Positions 56,139 to 64,000 are shown, counted from the first letter of the stretch. The stretch: DNA of 64,000 bases from Mycolicibacterium chubuense (GCF_001044255.1 NZ_JYNX01000060.1:18232-82231); one strand, 5' to 3'. Notes: generated by a model not told the origin, from the sequence alone. Program-made: numbers and translations.

Positions 56139-56591
56139 ATGAGGCCGATCCGTACCGCCGCCGTGGCCGTGGCGCTGGCGTGCTCCTGCGTCGTGTCGCC
56201 CGTGGCGCAGGCCCAGCCGGCATCGCCGACGCCCGCGCCGACGCCCGCGCCGGGGCCCGCGCCGGCGGCGCTCAAGACCACGATCGACGCCGACGGCTCC
56301 TACGCCGTGGGTAAGGACATCGCCCCCGGGGTGTACCAGTCGGCCGGACCGGTCGACGGCGGAGCCTGCTACTGGAAACGCGCCGCGGGCGACAAGCTCG
56401 TGGACAACGCGCTGACCAAGAAGCCGGCGTTCGTCCAGATCGAGGCGACCGACACGTCCTTCACCACCAGCGACTGCCAAGCCTGGCAGCTCACCAACGC
56501 GCCGATGCCCCCGCAGCCGGGGCCGGGCGACCTCCTCGGAGCGCTGACCCAGGCCATCGGCAGCGGCATGTTCAACGGAGGACCTCGCTGA
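56139..56591 (+). CDS. Secreted protein with Cys-paired beta domain
   Basis: A 150-residue exported protein. Signal peptide MRPIRTAAVAVALACSCVVS ending at VAQAQP, a Pro-Ala-Thr stretch (residues 30-46), then a small domain: DADGSYAVGKDIAPGVYQSA, CYWKRAAG, PAFVQIEATDTSFTTSDCQA. This domain recurs in actinobacterial secreted and lipoproteins; its function is not known to me. One Cys pair is expected. Its last bases carry the GGAGGA that serves the next gene. Confidence 0.75.
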   Translation: MRPIRTAAVAVALACSCVVSPVAQAQPASPTPAPTPAPGPAPAALKTTIDADGSYAVGKDIAPGVYQSAGPVDGGACYWKRAAGDKLVDNALTKKPAFVQIEATDTSFTTSDCQAWQLTNAPMPPQPGPGDLLGALTQAIGSGMFNGGPR

Positions 56592-57829
56592 GTTCAGCGA
56601 CGGCAGGCCGGATCGCTGTCGCCGACGACCTCGACGCGGTCACGTCGGTCGCCGCCGAGGACCACACCGGCGTCGACCCGGCCGCGGTGGAGCGGATCTG
56701 GCAGGCCGCCCGGCACTGGTATGCGGCAGGCATGCACCCGGCGATCCAGGTGTGTGTGCGCCGCGAAGGACGCATCGTGCTGGACCGGGCGATCGGCCAC
56801 GCCCGCGGCAACGGACCGGCCGACCCCCCGGACGCGGAGAAGGTGTTGGTCGGCACCGACACCCCGTTCTGCGTGTACTCGACGGCCAAGGCCATCACCA
56901 CGACCGTCGCGCACATGCTGGTCGAACGCGGCGTCTTCTCCCTCGACGACCGGGTGTGCGACTACCTGCCCGGCTACACCAGCCACGGCAAGGACCGCAC
57001 CACGATCCGGCACGTGATGACGCACAGCGCGGGCGTGCCGTTCGCCACCGGACCGCGGCCCGACCTCAAACGGATGGACGACAGCGAGTACACCCGTGAG
57101 ATGCTCGGCCGGATGAAGCCGGTGTATCCACCCGGGCTGATCCACATCTATCACGGCGTCACGTGGGGGCCATTGATGCGGGAGATCATCAACGCCGCCA
57201 CCGGCCGCAACATCCGCGACATCCTGCACGACGAGATCCTGGGGCCGCTCGGGTTCCGCTGGACCAATTACGGTGTTGCACCGCAGGATGTTCCGCTGGT
57301 CGCGCCCAGTCATGTCACCGGCAAGCCGCTGCCCGCCCCGATCGCCAAGGCGTTCAAGACCGCGGTCGGCGGCACGCCACAGCAGATCATCCCGTTCTCC
57401 AACACGCCGGCCTTCCTCACCGGTGTCATCCCCTCGTCGAACACCGTGTCGAACGCCCACGAGCTCTCGCGGTTCGCCGAGATCCTCTGCCGCGGAGGCG
57501 AACTCGACGGTGTCCGGGTGATGTCGGCCGAGACGTTGCGCGCCGCCACCACCGAGGCCCGCCGACTGCGCCCCGACCTGGCGACCGGGATGGCGCCGAT
57601 GCGGTGGGGAACCGGATACATGTTGGGCTCCACGCGGTTCGGGCCGTTCGGGCGGGACGCAGCCGGCGCGTTCGGGCACACCGGGCTGACACACATCGCG
57701 ATGTGGGCCGATCCCACCCGCGCGCTGTCGGTCGCGGTGGTCAGCAGCGGCAAGCCGGGCGGGCACAAGGAGGCCAAGCGCTATCCGCGGCTGCTGGACC
57801 GGATCAACGCCGAGATGGCTCGGATCTGA
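56588..57829 (+). CDS. Serine beta-lactamase/esterase-family protein with probable CTG start
   Basis: A class C beta-lactamase-like hydrolase. YSTAKAIT supplies the SxxK Ser/Lys; HIYHGVTWG sits where the YxN motif is expected but lacks the Asn; FGHTGLTH is the third (HTG) motif. Such proteins are often esterases or D-amino-acid peptidases. No signal peptide. The first ordinary start in frame is GTG 56687, which would remove conserved sequence; CTG 56588 has GGAGGA five bases upstream and overlaps the previous stop as CTGA, so 413 residues from CTG are proposed. The 3' end overlaps the convergent gene by 26 bases. Confidence 0.8.
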   Translation: MSSATAGRIAVADDLDAVTSVAAEDHTGVDPAAVERIWQAARHWYAAGMHPAIQVCVRREGRIVLDRAIGHARGNGPADPPDAEKVLVGTDTPFCVYSTAKAITTTVAHMLVERGVFSLDDRVCDYLPGYTSHGKDRTTIRHVMTHSAGVPFATGPRPDLKRMDDSEYTREMLGRMKPVYPPGLIHIYHGVTWGPLMREIINAATGRNIRDILHDEILGPLGFRWTNYGVAPQDVPLVAPSHVTGKPLPAPIAKAFKTAVGGTPQQIIPFSNTPAFLTGVIPSSNTVSNAHELSRFAEILCRGGELDGVRVMSAETLRAATTEARRLRPDLATGMAPMRWGTGYMLGSTRFGPFGRDAAGAFGHTGLTHIAMWADPTRALSVAVVSSGKPGGHKEAKRYPRLLDRINAEMARI

Positions 57830-58916
57830 TCCCCCGGTAGATCCCCCACCGCACGATCCAGGGCATCAGCACCCGTTCGAAGGACCACGCCGGGAAGCGG
57901 AACGCCCGGCCGTTGGGGGCGAACACCTCGAGCCCGTCGGGCTGGATGCCCAGCACCGATCCCCACCGCCGCGTCGGCGCGCGGTAGGCCTTGAGGGTGC
58001 CGCCGTCGAAGAACGCCCGGACGTTTCGGGCCAGCAGGCCGTCGGCGCGGTTGCGCGCCGAGCTGCGCAGCGGGTCGGTGGCGGCCACGTCGCCGATCGC
58101 GAACACCTCGGGGTGCCCGGGAACCTGCAGCGTCGGCGTCACTTGGACGAAGCCGTTCTCATCGAGCAGCTCGGCGGGCAGCCACCCGGTGTTCGGAGCC
58201 ACCCGGCCGATCGCCCACAACACGGCATCCGCGGTGGCCGGCGGCTGGCCGGTGCTCCAGTGCACCGGCTCGGTAGTCAGTTCCGCCGGTGTGGACTCCA
58301 CCTGGGCGCGGTGTCCGGGATGCAGGCCGACGCCCGCGTCCATCAGCCTGCGCTGCACCGTCTTCCACGTCCGCGGATGATGTCCGACCAGCGCGCGCTC
58401 CCCCGGGTAGTACAGGTCCACCCGCGTCCCGGGCCAGGTGGTGGCGATCTGCGCGGCGCTGCTGACCGCCGCGGCGCCGCCCCCGACGACGATCACCGAC
58501 CGGGCGGCCGCGAGCCGGTCGTGCGGGTCGCGAAGATCGGCGTCGATCTCGTCGACGCCCTGCAGCGCGGGCGTGCGCCAGAAGCCGTTGCGCACCCCGG
58601 TGGCGATGACCAGCGCGTCGTAGGGCACCTGCTGCGCCGACCCGTCCGCGAGTTCGACCAGCACGCACCGTGATTCGAGGTCAAGACCGGTCAGGGTGCC
58701 GTGCACGGTGGTGACCCGGTCCAGGCCGCGGAACCGGCCGAACGGAATCCAGTTGTGCCGCGCCCACTCCTGCGGCCGGGCCAGCCGCCAGCCCAGCTCC
58801 TGGCCGCTGACCAGACCCGGCTTGCTCGAGATCCCGGTGACCTGCGCGTGGCGGGCCAGTTTGATCGCGGTGAGCACGCCGGTGTCGCCGAGGCCGGCGA
58901 CCACCACCCGCTTCAC
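57804..58916 (-). CDS. FAD/NAD(P)-dependent oxidoreductase (NDH-2-like)
   Basis: A 370-residue two-dinucleotide-domain flavoprotein. VVVAGLGDTGVLTAIKLARH binds FAD, VIVVGGGAAAVSSAAQIATT binds NAD(P), and VFAIGDVAATDP is the FAD ribityl contact. It resembles type II NADH dehydrogenases and ferredoxin reductase-like proteins. The N-terminal fingerprint lacks the usual second Gly-Gly. GTG 58916 overlaps the DUF1295 stop (GTGA), making a three-gene operon with that gene and the glutaminyl cyclase. Electron acceptor unknown. Confidence 0.82.
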   Translation of the reverse strand: MKRVVVAGLGDTGVLTAIKLARHAQVTGISSKPGLVSGQELGWRLARPQEWARHNWIPFGRFRGLDRVTTVHGTLTGLDLESRCVLVELADGSAQQVPYDALVIATGVRNGFWRTPALQGVDEIDADLRDPHDRLAAARSVIVVGGGAAAVSSAAQIATTWPGTRVDLYYPGERALVGHHPRTWKTVQRRLMDAGVGLHPGHRAQVESTPAELTTEPVHWSTGQPPATADAVLWAIGRVAPNTGWLPAELLDENGFVQVTPTLQVPGHPEVFAIGDVAATDPLRSSARNRADGLLARNVRAFFDGGTLKAYRAPTRRWGSVLGIQPDGLEVFAPNGRAFRFPAWSFERVLMPWIVRWGIYRGIRSEPSRR

Positions 58917-59794
58917 GCGCGCACCTTCGCCGGTGGACGGGGCACGAAGCGGGAAACCCGGTCGACGACGGCCTGATAACCGGGCCGGCGTTCCAGGCTG
59001 CGCTGTTCCATCATCGGGATGCTCGCCCCGAGGAACATCGCCAGCATCGCTGCCGCGCCCGCGAACAGCCACCACGCCGTGGGTGCGGCGGCCAGCCCGA
59101 ACAGGGCCAACGCGAACCAGAAGCCGAACTCCCCGAAGTAGTTCGGGTGCCGCGACCACGCCCACAGGCCGCGGTCCATCACCTCGCCCGGTTTACAGTC
59201 GCGCACGAACCGGTGCATCTGCGCGTCGGCGGCGAATTCCAATGCTACCGCGGCCATTCCGAGCACGAACGCGACGATGCTCAGCCACACCAGGCCGCGG
59301 CCCGGCGTCGTCACCGCGAGGTAGGCCGGCACCATGCCGAGGAACACCTGCAACGTCGGGATCAGATGGATGGCCACCAGATCGACCACGGCCTCCCAGC
59401 GGCCCGCCCGCTCGCGGAACATCGGGTAGCGCCAATCCTCATGGTGCAGACCGGGAAACGCATACACCCAGTTGCCGGTGAGCCGCACCGCCCAGACGAT
59501 CACCAGCACCGCGACCAGCCAGCACCGCAGCGGGTCACCGTCGCCCTGGCTCCACCAGTAGACGAGCAGCAGCGGCGGGATGACGCTCCAATACGCGTCG
59601 TAGAAGCTGGAATTACCGTAGGCCCGGCTGAACGCGAACACCACGAGGGTGGCCAGCACGTCGGCGATCAGCGTGTCCAGCCAGAGCCGGCCGGTGTCGG
59701 GACCCCACACCAGCCAGGCCGCCCCGACGGCGACGGCCAGCACATAGGCCACGATGACGATCGTCAACGAGCGCGTCTTGCTCACCGGGGTCAC
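58913..59794 (-). CDS. DUF1295 membrane protein (steroid 5-alpha-reductase-like)
   Basis: A 293-residue protein with seven or eight helices. The C-terminal motif GLWAWSRHPNYFGEFGFWFA is diagnostic of DUF1295 and related isoprenylcysteine methyltransferase/steroid reductase C-terminal folds, in which it binds a nucleotide cofactor. HHEDWRYPMFRERAGRW lies in the main cytoplasmic loop. It probably reduces a lipid or steroid double bond, possibly with electrons from the flavoprotein encoded next; this is inference. GTG 59794 overlaps the upstream stop (GTGA); GTG 59785 is possible. Confidence 0.82.
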   Translation of the reverse strand: MTPVSKTRSLTIVIVAYVLAVAVGAAWLVWGPDTGRLWLDTLIADVLATLVVFAFSRAYGNSSFYDAYWSVIPPLLLVYWWSQGDGDPLRCWLVAVLVIVWAVRLTGNWVYAFPGLHHEDWRYPMFRERAGRWEAVVDLVAIHLIPTLQVFLGMVPAYLAVTTPGRGLVWLSIVAFVLGMAAVALEFAADAQMHRFVRDCKPGEVMDRGLWAWSRHPNYFGEFGFWFALALFGLAAAPTAWWLFAGAAAMLAMFLGASIPMMEQRSLERRPGYQAVVDRVSRFVPRPPAKVRA

Positions 59795-60588
59795 CCTAGC
59801 CGGACCCGGAACGTCGTCGGCCAGTACTTGCCGGTCAGCAGGAACTCGTCGCCGGACACGTGCGCGATGCCGTTGAGCACCTGCGCCGTCGGCGGGATGC
59901 CCCGCGCCCGCAGCCCCTTCGCGTCCACGACGAGGTCGACGGCTCCGGTCGCGGGGTCGATCCGCGCGATGGTGTCGGTGGGCCACACATTCGCCCACAC
60001 CCGGTCCCCGACGCACTCGAGTTCGTTGAGGCCCGTCACCGGCCGGCCGTCGCGGGTCACGTCGACCCCGCCGGTCTCGGTCAGGTCCGCCGGACTCTGG
60101 AAGCGCAGCCGGGCGGTGCCGTCGCTACGGATCAGCCGGTCGCCGTCGCGGCAGAGCCCCCAGCCCTGCGGATTCAGCGGCACCTGCCGGATCGGGGTCA
60201 GTGTCGCGCGGTCCCACTCGACGGCCACGCCGTCGGTGTAAGTGAGCTGCCAGATGCGGTCCCCGACCACGGTGACCCCCTCGCCGAAGAACTGGCCGGG
60301 CATGTCGACGGCGCGCCGCACGGCGCCGGTGTCCGGGTCGAGTGCCCGCAGCTGCGAAGTGCCCACCTCGCCGGTGCCCTCGTAGAGCACGCCGCCGTCG
60401 ATCTCGAAGCCTTCGGTGAACGCCATCGGATCGTGCGGCATCTCGCCGAGCACGACGGGCTCGACGACCGGCACCGCGGTGGTGGGGACCCCGGGTTCCG
60501 GGTCGGGCTGGGCCTGCGCGCCGGGGACGACGGTCGCGACCGCCAGGACGGCCAGCGCGAGCCCGGCCCATTTCTGCCGTCTGGTCAT
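59791..60588 (-). CDS. Secreted glutaminyl-peptide cyclotransferase (beta-propeller)
   Basis: A 265-residue exported protein. Signal peptide ends near GAQAQP. The repeats AFTEGFEIDGGVLYEGTGEV, QLTYTDGVAVEWDRATLTPI, GWGLCRDGDRLIRSDGTARL, LNELECVGDRVWANVWPTDT and PTAQVLNGIAHV are the five blades of the plant-type glutamine cyclotransferase. It forms N-terminal pyroglutamate on peptides outside the membrane. No metal is needed. First gene of the operon; its ATG is 30 bases from the divergent alcohol dehydrogenase start. Confidence 0.88.
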   Translation of the reverse strand: MTRRQKWAGLALAVLAVATVVPGAQAQPDPEPGVPTTAVPVVEPVVLGEMPHDPMAFTEGFEIDGGVLYEGTGEVGTSQLRALDPDTGAVRRAVDMPGQFFGEGVTVVGDRIWQLTYTDGVAVEWDRATLTPIRQVPLNPQGWGLCRDGDRLIRSDGTARLRFQSPADLTETGGVDVTRDGRPVTGLNELECVGDRVWANVWPTDTIARIDPATGAVDLVVDAKGLRARGIPPTAQVLNGIAHVSGDEFLLTGKYWPTTFRVRLG

Positions 60589-60618
60589 ACCGACGTTCTA
60601 CCGTGCGACGATGGCCCG

Positions 60619-61779
60619 GTGAAAGCGGTCAGTTGTGTGCACGGCTCCCTCGACGTGGTCGACCTGCCCGATCCGGCGCCCGCGGAGGGTCAGCTGGTGC
60701 TCGAGGTGCTGCGCTGCGGCATCTGCGGATCGGACCTGCACGCCAGGAATCACGCCGACGAGCTCACCGAGGTGATGGCCGAAGGTGGCTACACCGACTT
60801 CATGCGCAGCGACACCCCGGTGGTGATGGGCCACGAGTTCAGCGGCGTGGTCGCCGAGCGGGGACCCAAGGTCGGCAAGGAGTTCACGCCGGGCACCACA
60901 GTGGTGTCGTTCCCGCTGCTCCGGGCTCACGGCGGGGTCCACCTGACGGGCCTGTCACCGCTGGCGCCGGGCGCCTACGCCCAGCGGGTGCTGGCCGAGG
61001 CGGCGATGACGTTCGCCGTGCCCAATGGCCTCGATCCGGCGACGGCCGCGCTGACCGAACCGATGGCGGTGGCCTACCACGCAGTGCGGCGCAGCGAGAT
61101 CTCCGGCAAGGACGTCGCGATCGTGCTGGGCTGCGGGCCCGTCGGCCTCGCCGTGATCTGCCATCTCAAGACCCGGGGCGTGCGCACCATCGTCGCCAGC
61201 GACTTCTCCCCCGGCCGGCGCGCGCTGGCCACCCGCTGCGGCGCCGACATCGTCGTCGACCCCGCAGTCGACTCGCCGTACGAGGCGGTGCCCGCCAAGC
61301 TGCGCGGCCTGACCCAACTGCCCGCGCTCTACGAGCTCGGCATGGGGTCGATGGAGAAGCTCCGCAAGGTGCCCGGCTGGTCGCACGTCTACCGGGTGGC
61401 CGACCGCCTCGGCGGCACCGCGCCGAAACGGCCCGTGATCTTCGAGTGCGTGGGGGTGCCCGGGATGATCGACGGGATCATCGGCGCTGCCCCGCTGGCG
61501 TCGCGGATCATCGTCGTCGGCGTGTGCATGGGCGACGACACGATCCGGCCCGCGATGGCGATCGGCAAGGAGGTCGACATCCGGTTCGTGTTCGGCTACA
61601 CGCCGCTGGAGTTCCGCGACACGCTCTACATGCTGGCCGACGGCAAGCTCGACGCCTCGGCGCTGGTGACCGGCACGGTCGGCCTCGACGGGGTCGCTGC
61701 GGCGTTCGACGCCCTCGGCGATCCCGAGACGCACGCCAAGATCCTCATCGACCCGTCGAGCTCCGCCGTCACACCCTGA
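60619..61779 (+). CDS. Zinc-type alcohol dehydrogenase (MDR)
   Basis: A 386-residue medium-chain dehydrogenase. RCGICGSDLHARN gives the catalytic zinc Cys, VMGHEFSGVV the His and Glu, and VLGCGPVGLAVICHLK the NAD(P) site. The four-Cys structural zinc lobe, normally around residue 100, is absent (SFPLLRAHGGVHLTGLSPLA). An insertion near residues 230-255 (ELGMGSMEKLRKVPGWSHVY) is unusual. GTG 60619 has no ribosome binding site. Substrate unknown; related proteins handle sugar alcohols, threonine or long-chain alcohols. A 22-bp stem follows the stop codon. Confidence 0.85.
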   Translation: MKAVSCVHGSLDVVDLPDPAPAEGQLVLEVLRCGICGSDLHARNHADELTEVMAEGGYTDFMRSDTPVVMGHEFSGVVAERGPKVGKEFTPGTTVVSFPLLRAHGGVHLTGLSPLAPGAYAQRVLAEAAMTFAVPNGLDPATAALTEPMAVAYHAVRRSEISGKDVAIVLGCGPVGLAVICHLKTRGVRTIVASDFSPGRRALATRCGADIVVDPAVDSPYEAVPAKLRGLTQLPALYELGMGSMEKLRKVPGWSHVYRVADRLGGTAPKRPVIFECVGVPGMIDGIIGAAPLASRIIVVGVCMGDDTIRPAMAIGKEVDIRFVFGYTPLEFRDTLYMLADGKLDASALVTGTVGLDGVAAAFDALGDPETHAKILIDPSSSAVTP

Positions 61780-61842
61780 CGCCGAAACTGTATTCCGCGC
61801 GGGGTTTTTCGTACTTGACGCGCGTGGAATACAGTTTCGGCG
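61780..61842. terminator. Large inverted repeat between convergent genes
   Basis: CGCCGAAACTGTATTCC (61780-61796) pairs perfectly with 61826-61842; one G-U and four more pairs extend the stem to 22 bp around a 19-base loop holding TTTTT. It starts one base after the dehydrogenase stop and ends five bases before the cupin stop. It can terminate both genes. Its length and perfect arms are more than a terminator needs, so it may also be a dispersed palindromic repeat. Confidence 0.6.
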
Positions 61843-61847
61843 GGCGA

Positions 61848-62282
61848 TCAGAGCGGGAGCGCCTTGTTGGCCGAGTCCAGGTGCTCGACCGTGGTGAACA
61901 CCAGCTCGGAGTCGCCGACGTTCTCGATGTCGTGGAGCAGGTACTCGCCGGCCGCGAACTGGAAGTGCCGGGTCTCGCCGGCGCCGTAGGAGACCTCGCG
62001 GGTGGTGCCGTCGGCGGTGTGCTGCCTGCTGCGCCCGGCGTTGACCGCCGTCCAGAAGTAGTCGAGCACATGCCGGTGGGCGTGCCACCGCTCACCTGGA
62101 GCGAGCCGGATCTCCCACACCCGGACCCGGCCGTTCTCGCTGAGCAGGCGCGATCCGACGTGTCCGTCGTGGGCGTGCGTGTCGAACTCGGCGCGCAGCT
62201 CGTCGCTCCAGCCGTCGAAGTCGGTGCCCACCAGGGTGCCGGCCAGCGGCGCGTCGGTCAGGAAGTCTCGGGTACTGGTCAT
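61848..62282 (-). CDS. Cupin-domain protein
   Basis: A 144-residue protein. VWEIRLAPGERWHAHRHVLD and RQHTADGTTREVSYGAGETR give the first cupin motif with its His pair and Glu; FQFAAGEYLLHDIENVGDSE is the second. It likely binds one metal ion. AGGAG lies six bases before the ATG and the monooxygenase stop is 17 bases upstream, so it is the last gene of a degradation-type operon. It could be a dioxygenase or an isomerase; this cannot be told. Confidence 0.75.
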   Translation of the reverse strand: MTSTRDFLTDAPLAGTLVGTDFDGWSDELRAEFDTHAHDGHVGSRLLSENGRVRVWEIRLAPGERWHAHRHVLDYFWTAVNAGRSRQHTADGTTREVSYGAGETRHFQFAAGEYLLHDIENVGDSELVFTTVEHLDSANKALPL

Positions 62283-62299
62283 CGTCTCTCCTATGGGGG

Positions 62300-63505
62300 T
62301 TATCGGCCCGGGCCGTACAGGCCGAACCGGTTGTCGGGGTCGCCGGGCACCCACGTGCAGTCGACCTGCGAGCGGGTGCCCATCTCCTTGACGCGGCGCA
62401 GCAGCCGCTGGGCGAGCTCGAGCTGGCCGGGCTCCCATTTGGCCAGCGCCTCGGCGATGTCGGCGCTGTCGGACAGCGCGTCGTACAGGGCCCACGCGTT
62501 CGCCGCGGCCTTGGCCGTGCCGGCCGCCGCGTGCGGGCGGGCCGCGCTGGCGGCGTCGCCGACGAGCGCCACCCGCCCCATCGCCATCTGAGAGGCGCCG
62601 ACGTCGTAGACGGCCTGCAGGTACGGCGCTTCGGTGCGCAGCACCACCTCGGCCGCTGCGGGTGCGAGCACTTCTGTTGCTGCCGAGCGCATCTCGTCGA
62701 TGAACCGGTCCTGCACCTGCCCGGGATGCAGTGACACCCCCGCGACGAACCCGCGCTTGTCGGTCATCAGCTCGTCGAGCTGGTGACCTTCGGGCACATT
62801 GCGGTACCAGACGTAGTTGAGCAGCCGTTCCCCGACGCGCAGGCCGCCACCGGGAGCCGGGATCGGGTAGACGTTGATGTGCGTGTGCGGCGCGACGCTG
62901 TAGGTGATCGAGTCGTGCAGCAGCTCGAACGTCTCGGGCGACACCTCGCGCTCGGGCACGGTGCCGCGCCAGCCGACGTAGCCGGAGTACTCGAGCGTCG
63001 AGCCCGGCGCGATGCGCCGCCGGCTCGGCGAGCCGATGCCGTCGGCGAAGACCACCAGCTCGGCGGTCTCGCGCCGACCCGACGCGAAGCGCACCTGCAC
63101 CGAGTCCGCGTCCTGGTCGAACCCGGCGGCGTACTCGCCCAGGTGGTAGTGCTCGGTGCCGAAGTCGGCAAGCAGGGCGCGGTAGAACGTGCCCCACGAC
63201 GTGTAGCTCCACGGCGCGTTCTCGCGGTGCAGCAGTGTGTTGTCCTGTCCCAGGTACTGGACGTAATGCGTTGATGTGCTCACTGTTTCGGGATGCTGGT
63301 CACTGCACTCGGTGAACCACCGCAGGGTGTCGGGCTGCAGCACGATGCCGCCGCCGCGTCCGTCGAGGTCGGTCGGGGTGCGTTCGTAGACGTCGACGTC
63401 GAAGCCGAGGCGCCGCAGCAGCAGCGCGGCGGTCAGCCCGCCGATCGACCCGCCGATCACGAGGGCCCTGTGACCGCTCCACGCCTTCTTGTCGGTCTCA
63501 CTCAT
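62300..63505 (-). CDS. FAD-dependent aromatic monooxygenase
   Basis: A 401-residue class A flavoprotein monooxygenase. ALVIGGSIGGLTAALLLRRL is the FAD GxGxxG motif, LVVFADGIGSPSRRRIAPGS the DG motif and ALVGDAASAARPHAAAGTAK the GD motif. The pattern is like 2,6-dihydroxypyridine and salicylate-type hydroxylases. It should hydroxylate an aromatic or N-heteroaromatic ring using NAD(P)H and oxygen. The ATG overlaps the end of the amidohydrolase gene by eight bases. Confidence 0.88.
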   Translation of the reverse strand: MSETDKKAWSGHRALVIGGSIGGLTAALLLRRLGFDVDVYERTPTDLDGRGGGIVLQPDTLRWFTECSDQHPETVSTSTHYVQYLGQDNTLLHRENAPWSYTSWGTFYRALLADFGTEHYHLGEYAAGFDQDADSVQVRFASGRRETAELVVFADGIGSPSRRRIAPGSTLEYSGYVGWRGTVPEREVSPETFELLHDSITYSVAPHTHINVYPIPAPGGGLRVGERLLNYVWYRNVPEGHQLDELMTDKRGFVAGVSLHPGQVQDRFIDEMRSAATEVLAPAAAEVVLRTEAPYLQAVYDVGASQMAMGRVALVGDAASAARPHAAAGTAKAAANAWALYDALSDSADIAEALAKWEPGQLELAQRLLRRVKEMGTRSQVDCTWVPGDPDNRFGLYGPGR

Positions 63506-64000
63506 GGTTTTCTCCTGTGTCGAGCCCGAGGAACGCCCGGGCGTTGGCCTCCAGTGCGGCGTCGTCGATGCCCGCCGCGTGCGGGAGCTGCAGAGGGTCG
63601 GGGGTGCCCATGTCGAACGGGTAGTCGCTGCCGCACATCAGCCGACCGGGATCCGCCTGCGCGCGCAGCAGATTCAGCGTGGGCACGTCGTGGGTGAGCG
63701 TGTCGAACCACAACTCGCCGAACATCTCCCGCGGCGGGCGGGTTCCGGTGCCGCGCACGTCGGACCGCTGCTGCCAGCCGTGCTCCCAGCGCCCCACCAA
63801 CGCTGGCGCGCAGCCGCCGCCGTGCACCAGGCAGATCCGCAGCGACGGATACTCGTCGAGGACACCGCCGAGGGTCAGAGCCGCTGCCGCGGTGGCGGAT
63901 TCGACGGGGTTGCCGATCAGGTTGGCCAGGTAGTGCGACGACCATTCGGGCCGCGGCAGCTGCATCGGGTGCACCAGCACCGCCAGGCCGAGTTCTGCGG
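63498..64000 (-). CDS. Amidohydrolase (ACMSD-like), C-terminal part
   Basis: The gene enters from the right edge, so its start is outside the window; about 167 codons are present. AVLVHPMQLPRPEWSSHY carries a zinc-site His, RICLVHGGGCAPALVGRWEH the catalytic His region, and LMCGSDYPFDMGTP the conserved Asp. This is the amidohydrolase-2/ACMSD family, which decarboxylates or hydrolyses ring-cleavage and aromatic acids. With the monooxygenase and cupin downstream it forms a probable catabolic operon. Confidence 0.85.
   Translation of the reverse strand, partial: AELGLAVLVHPMQLPRPEWSSHYLANLIGNPVESATAAAALTLGGVLDEYPSLRICLVHGGGCAPALVGRWEHGWQQRSDVRGTGTRPPREMFGELWFDTLTHDVPTLNLLRAQADPGRLMCGSDYPFDMGTPDPLQLPHAAGIDDAALEANARAFLGLDTGENHE

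Overview
The window is a G+C-rich stretch of a mycobacterial chromosome, most likely from a fast-growing Mycolicibacterium-type species. The evidence is family content: MspA-family proteins, a hemophore-family protein, several F420-type flavin enzymes (PPOX and LLM folds), a PknH_C-type lipoprotein, maltokinase, a Dps close to the M. smegmatis starvation Dps, and a KstR-type operator. Genes are packed tightly, with many ATGA/GTGA overlaps and many apparently leaderless starts (a T-A-N-N-N-T hexamer 6-8 nt before the start codon). I saw no rRNA, tRNA, CRISPR array, insertion sequence or prophage. The species cannot be named from the sequence alone.

Layout. 0-3 kb: start of gltB (runs off the left edge), a long non-coding gap ending in a CsoR-family-like palindrome, a hot-dog thioesterase and an aquaporin. 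3-9.6 kb: dps with a SigF-type promoter, an AlkA-like glycosylase, DUF427, a DAO-type flavoenzyme, DUF4262, then an NTF2-like/epimerase pair behind a KstR box, with msrB-msrA divergent. 9.6-11.5 kb: a P450 and its divergent TetR regulator. 11.7-17 kb: envelope and secreted proteins, including an internally duplicated one, two tandem MspA-family paralogues with a proline-rich partner, and a PknH_C-type lipoprotein operon. 17-21.3 kb: a TetR regulator, two methyltransferases, a QW-type alpha-toroid protein and a GT4 glycosyltransferase, tied together by two copies of one operator placed at transcription starts. 21.4-26.7 kb: an F420-type oxidoreductase, a truncated DUF222 protein, a papain-like protein, an acyl-CoA dehydrogenase and a large membrane hydrolase.

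26.9-30.6 kb is a four-gene membrane/cupredoxin-lipoprotein operon of unknown role. 30.6-32.3 kb holds a PAS-ANTAR regulator, pncA and a free Clp-N domain protein. 32.3-36 kb has glycogen debranching enzyme and maltokinase facing each other across a strongly folded 120-nt element that may be a small RNA. 36-46.7 kb: an anchored wall protein, a HugZ-like protein, a phosphoribosyltransferase, a four-gene ABC importer, an Rv0121-type PPOX protein, a SigH-like sigma factor without an anti-sigma neighbour, and DMT and MHS transporters. 46.7-53.4 kb: a K+ transporter (kup) head-to-head with a helical protein, then a GH65 phosphorylase/phosphoglucomutase pair and an LLM enzyme. 53.4-61.8 kb: rhomboid protease, VOC protein, nitroreductase, hemophore-like protein, a serine hydrolase that probably starts at CTG, a flavin/DUF1295/glutaminyl-cyclase operon and a zinc alcohol dehydrogenase. 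61.8-64 kb: a cupin, an FAD monooxygenase and an amidohydrolase (cut by the right edge) that look like part of an aromatic or heterocycle degradation operon.

The genes are mostly separate small transcription units. Themes that recur are oxidative-damage repair (Dps, MsrA/MsrB, AlkA-like, SigH-like sigma), alpha-glucan and disaccharide metabolism (GlgX, Mak, GH65/PGM) and cell-envelope export. Functions are assigned by reading motifs; comparisons with M. tuberculosis gene order are from memory.
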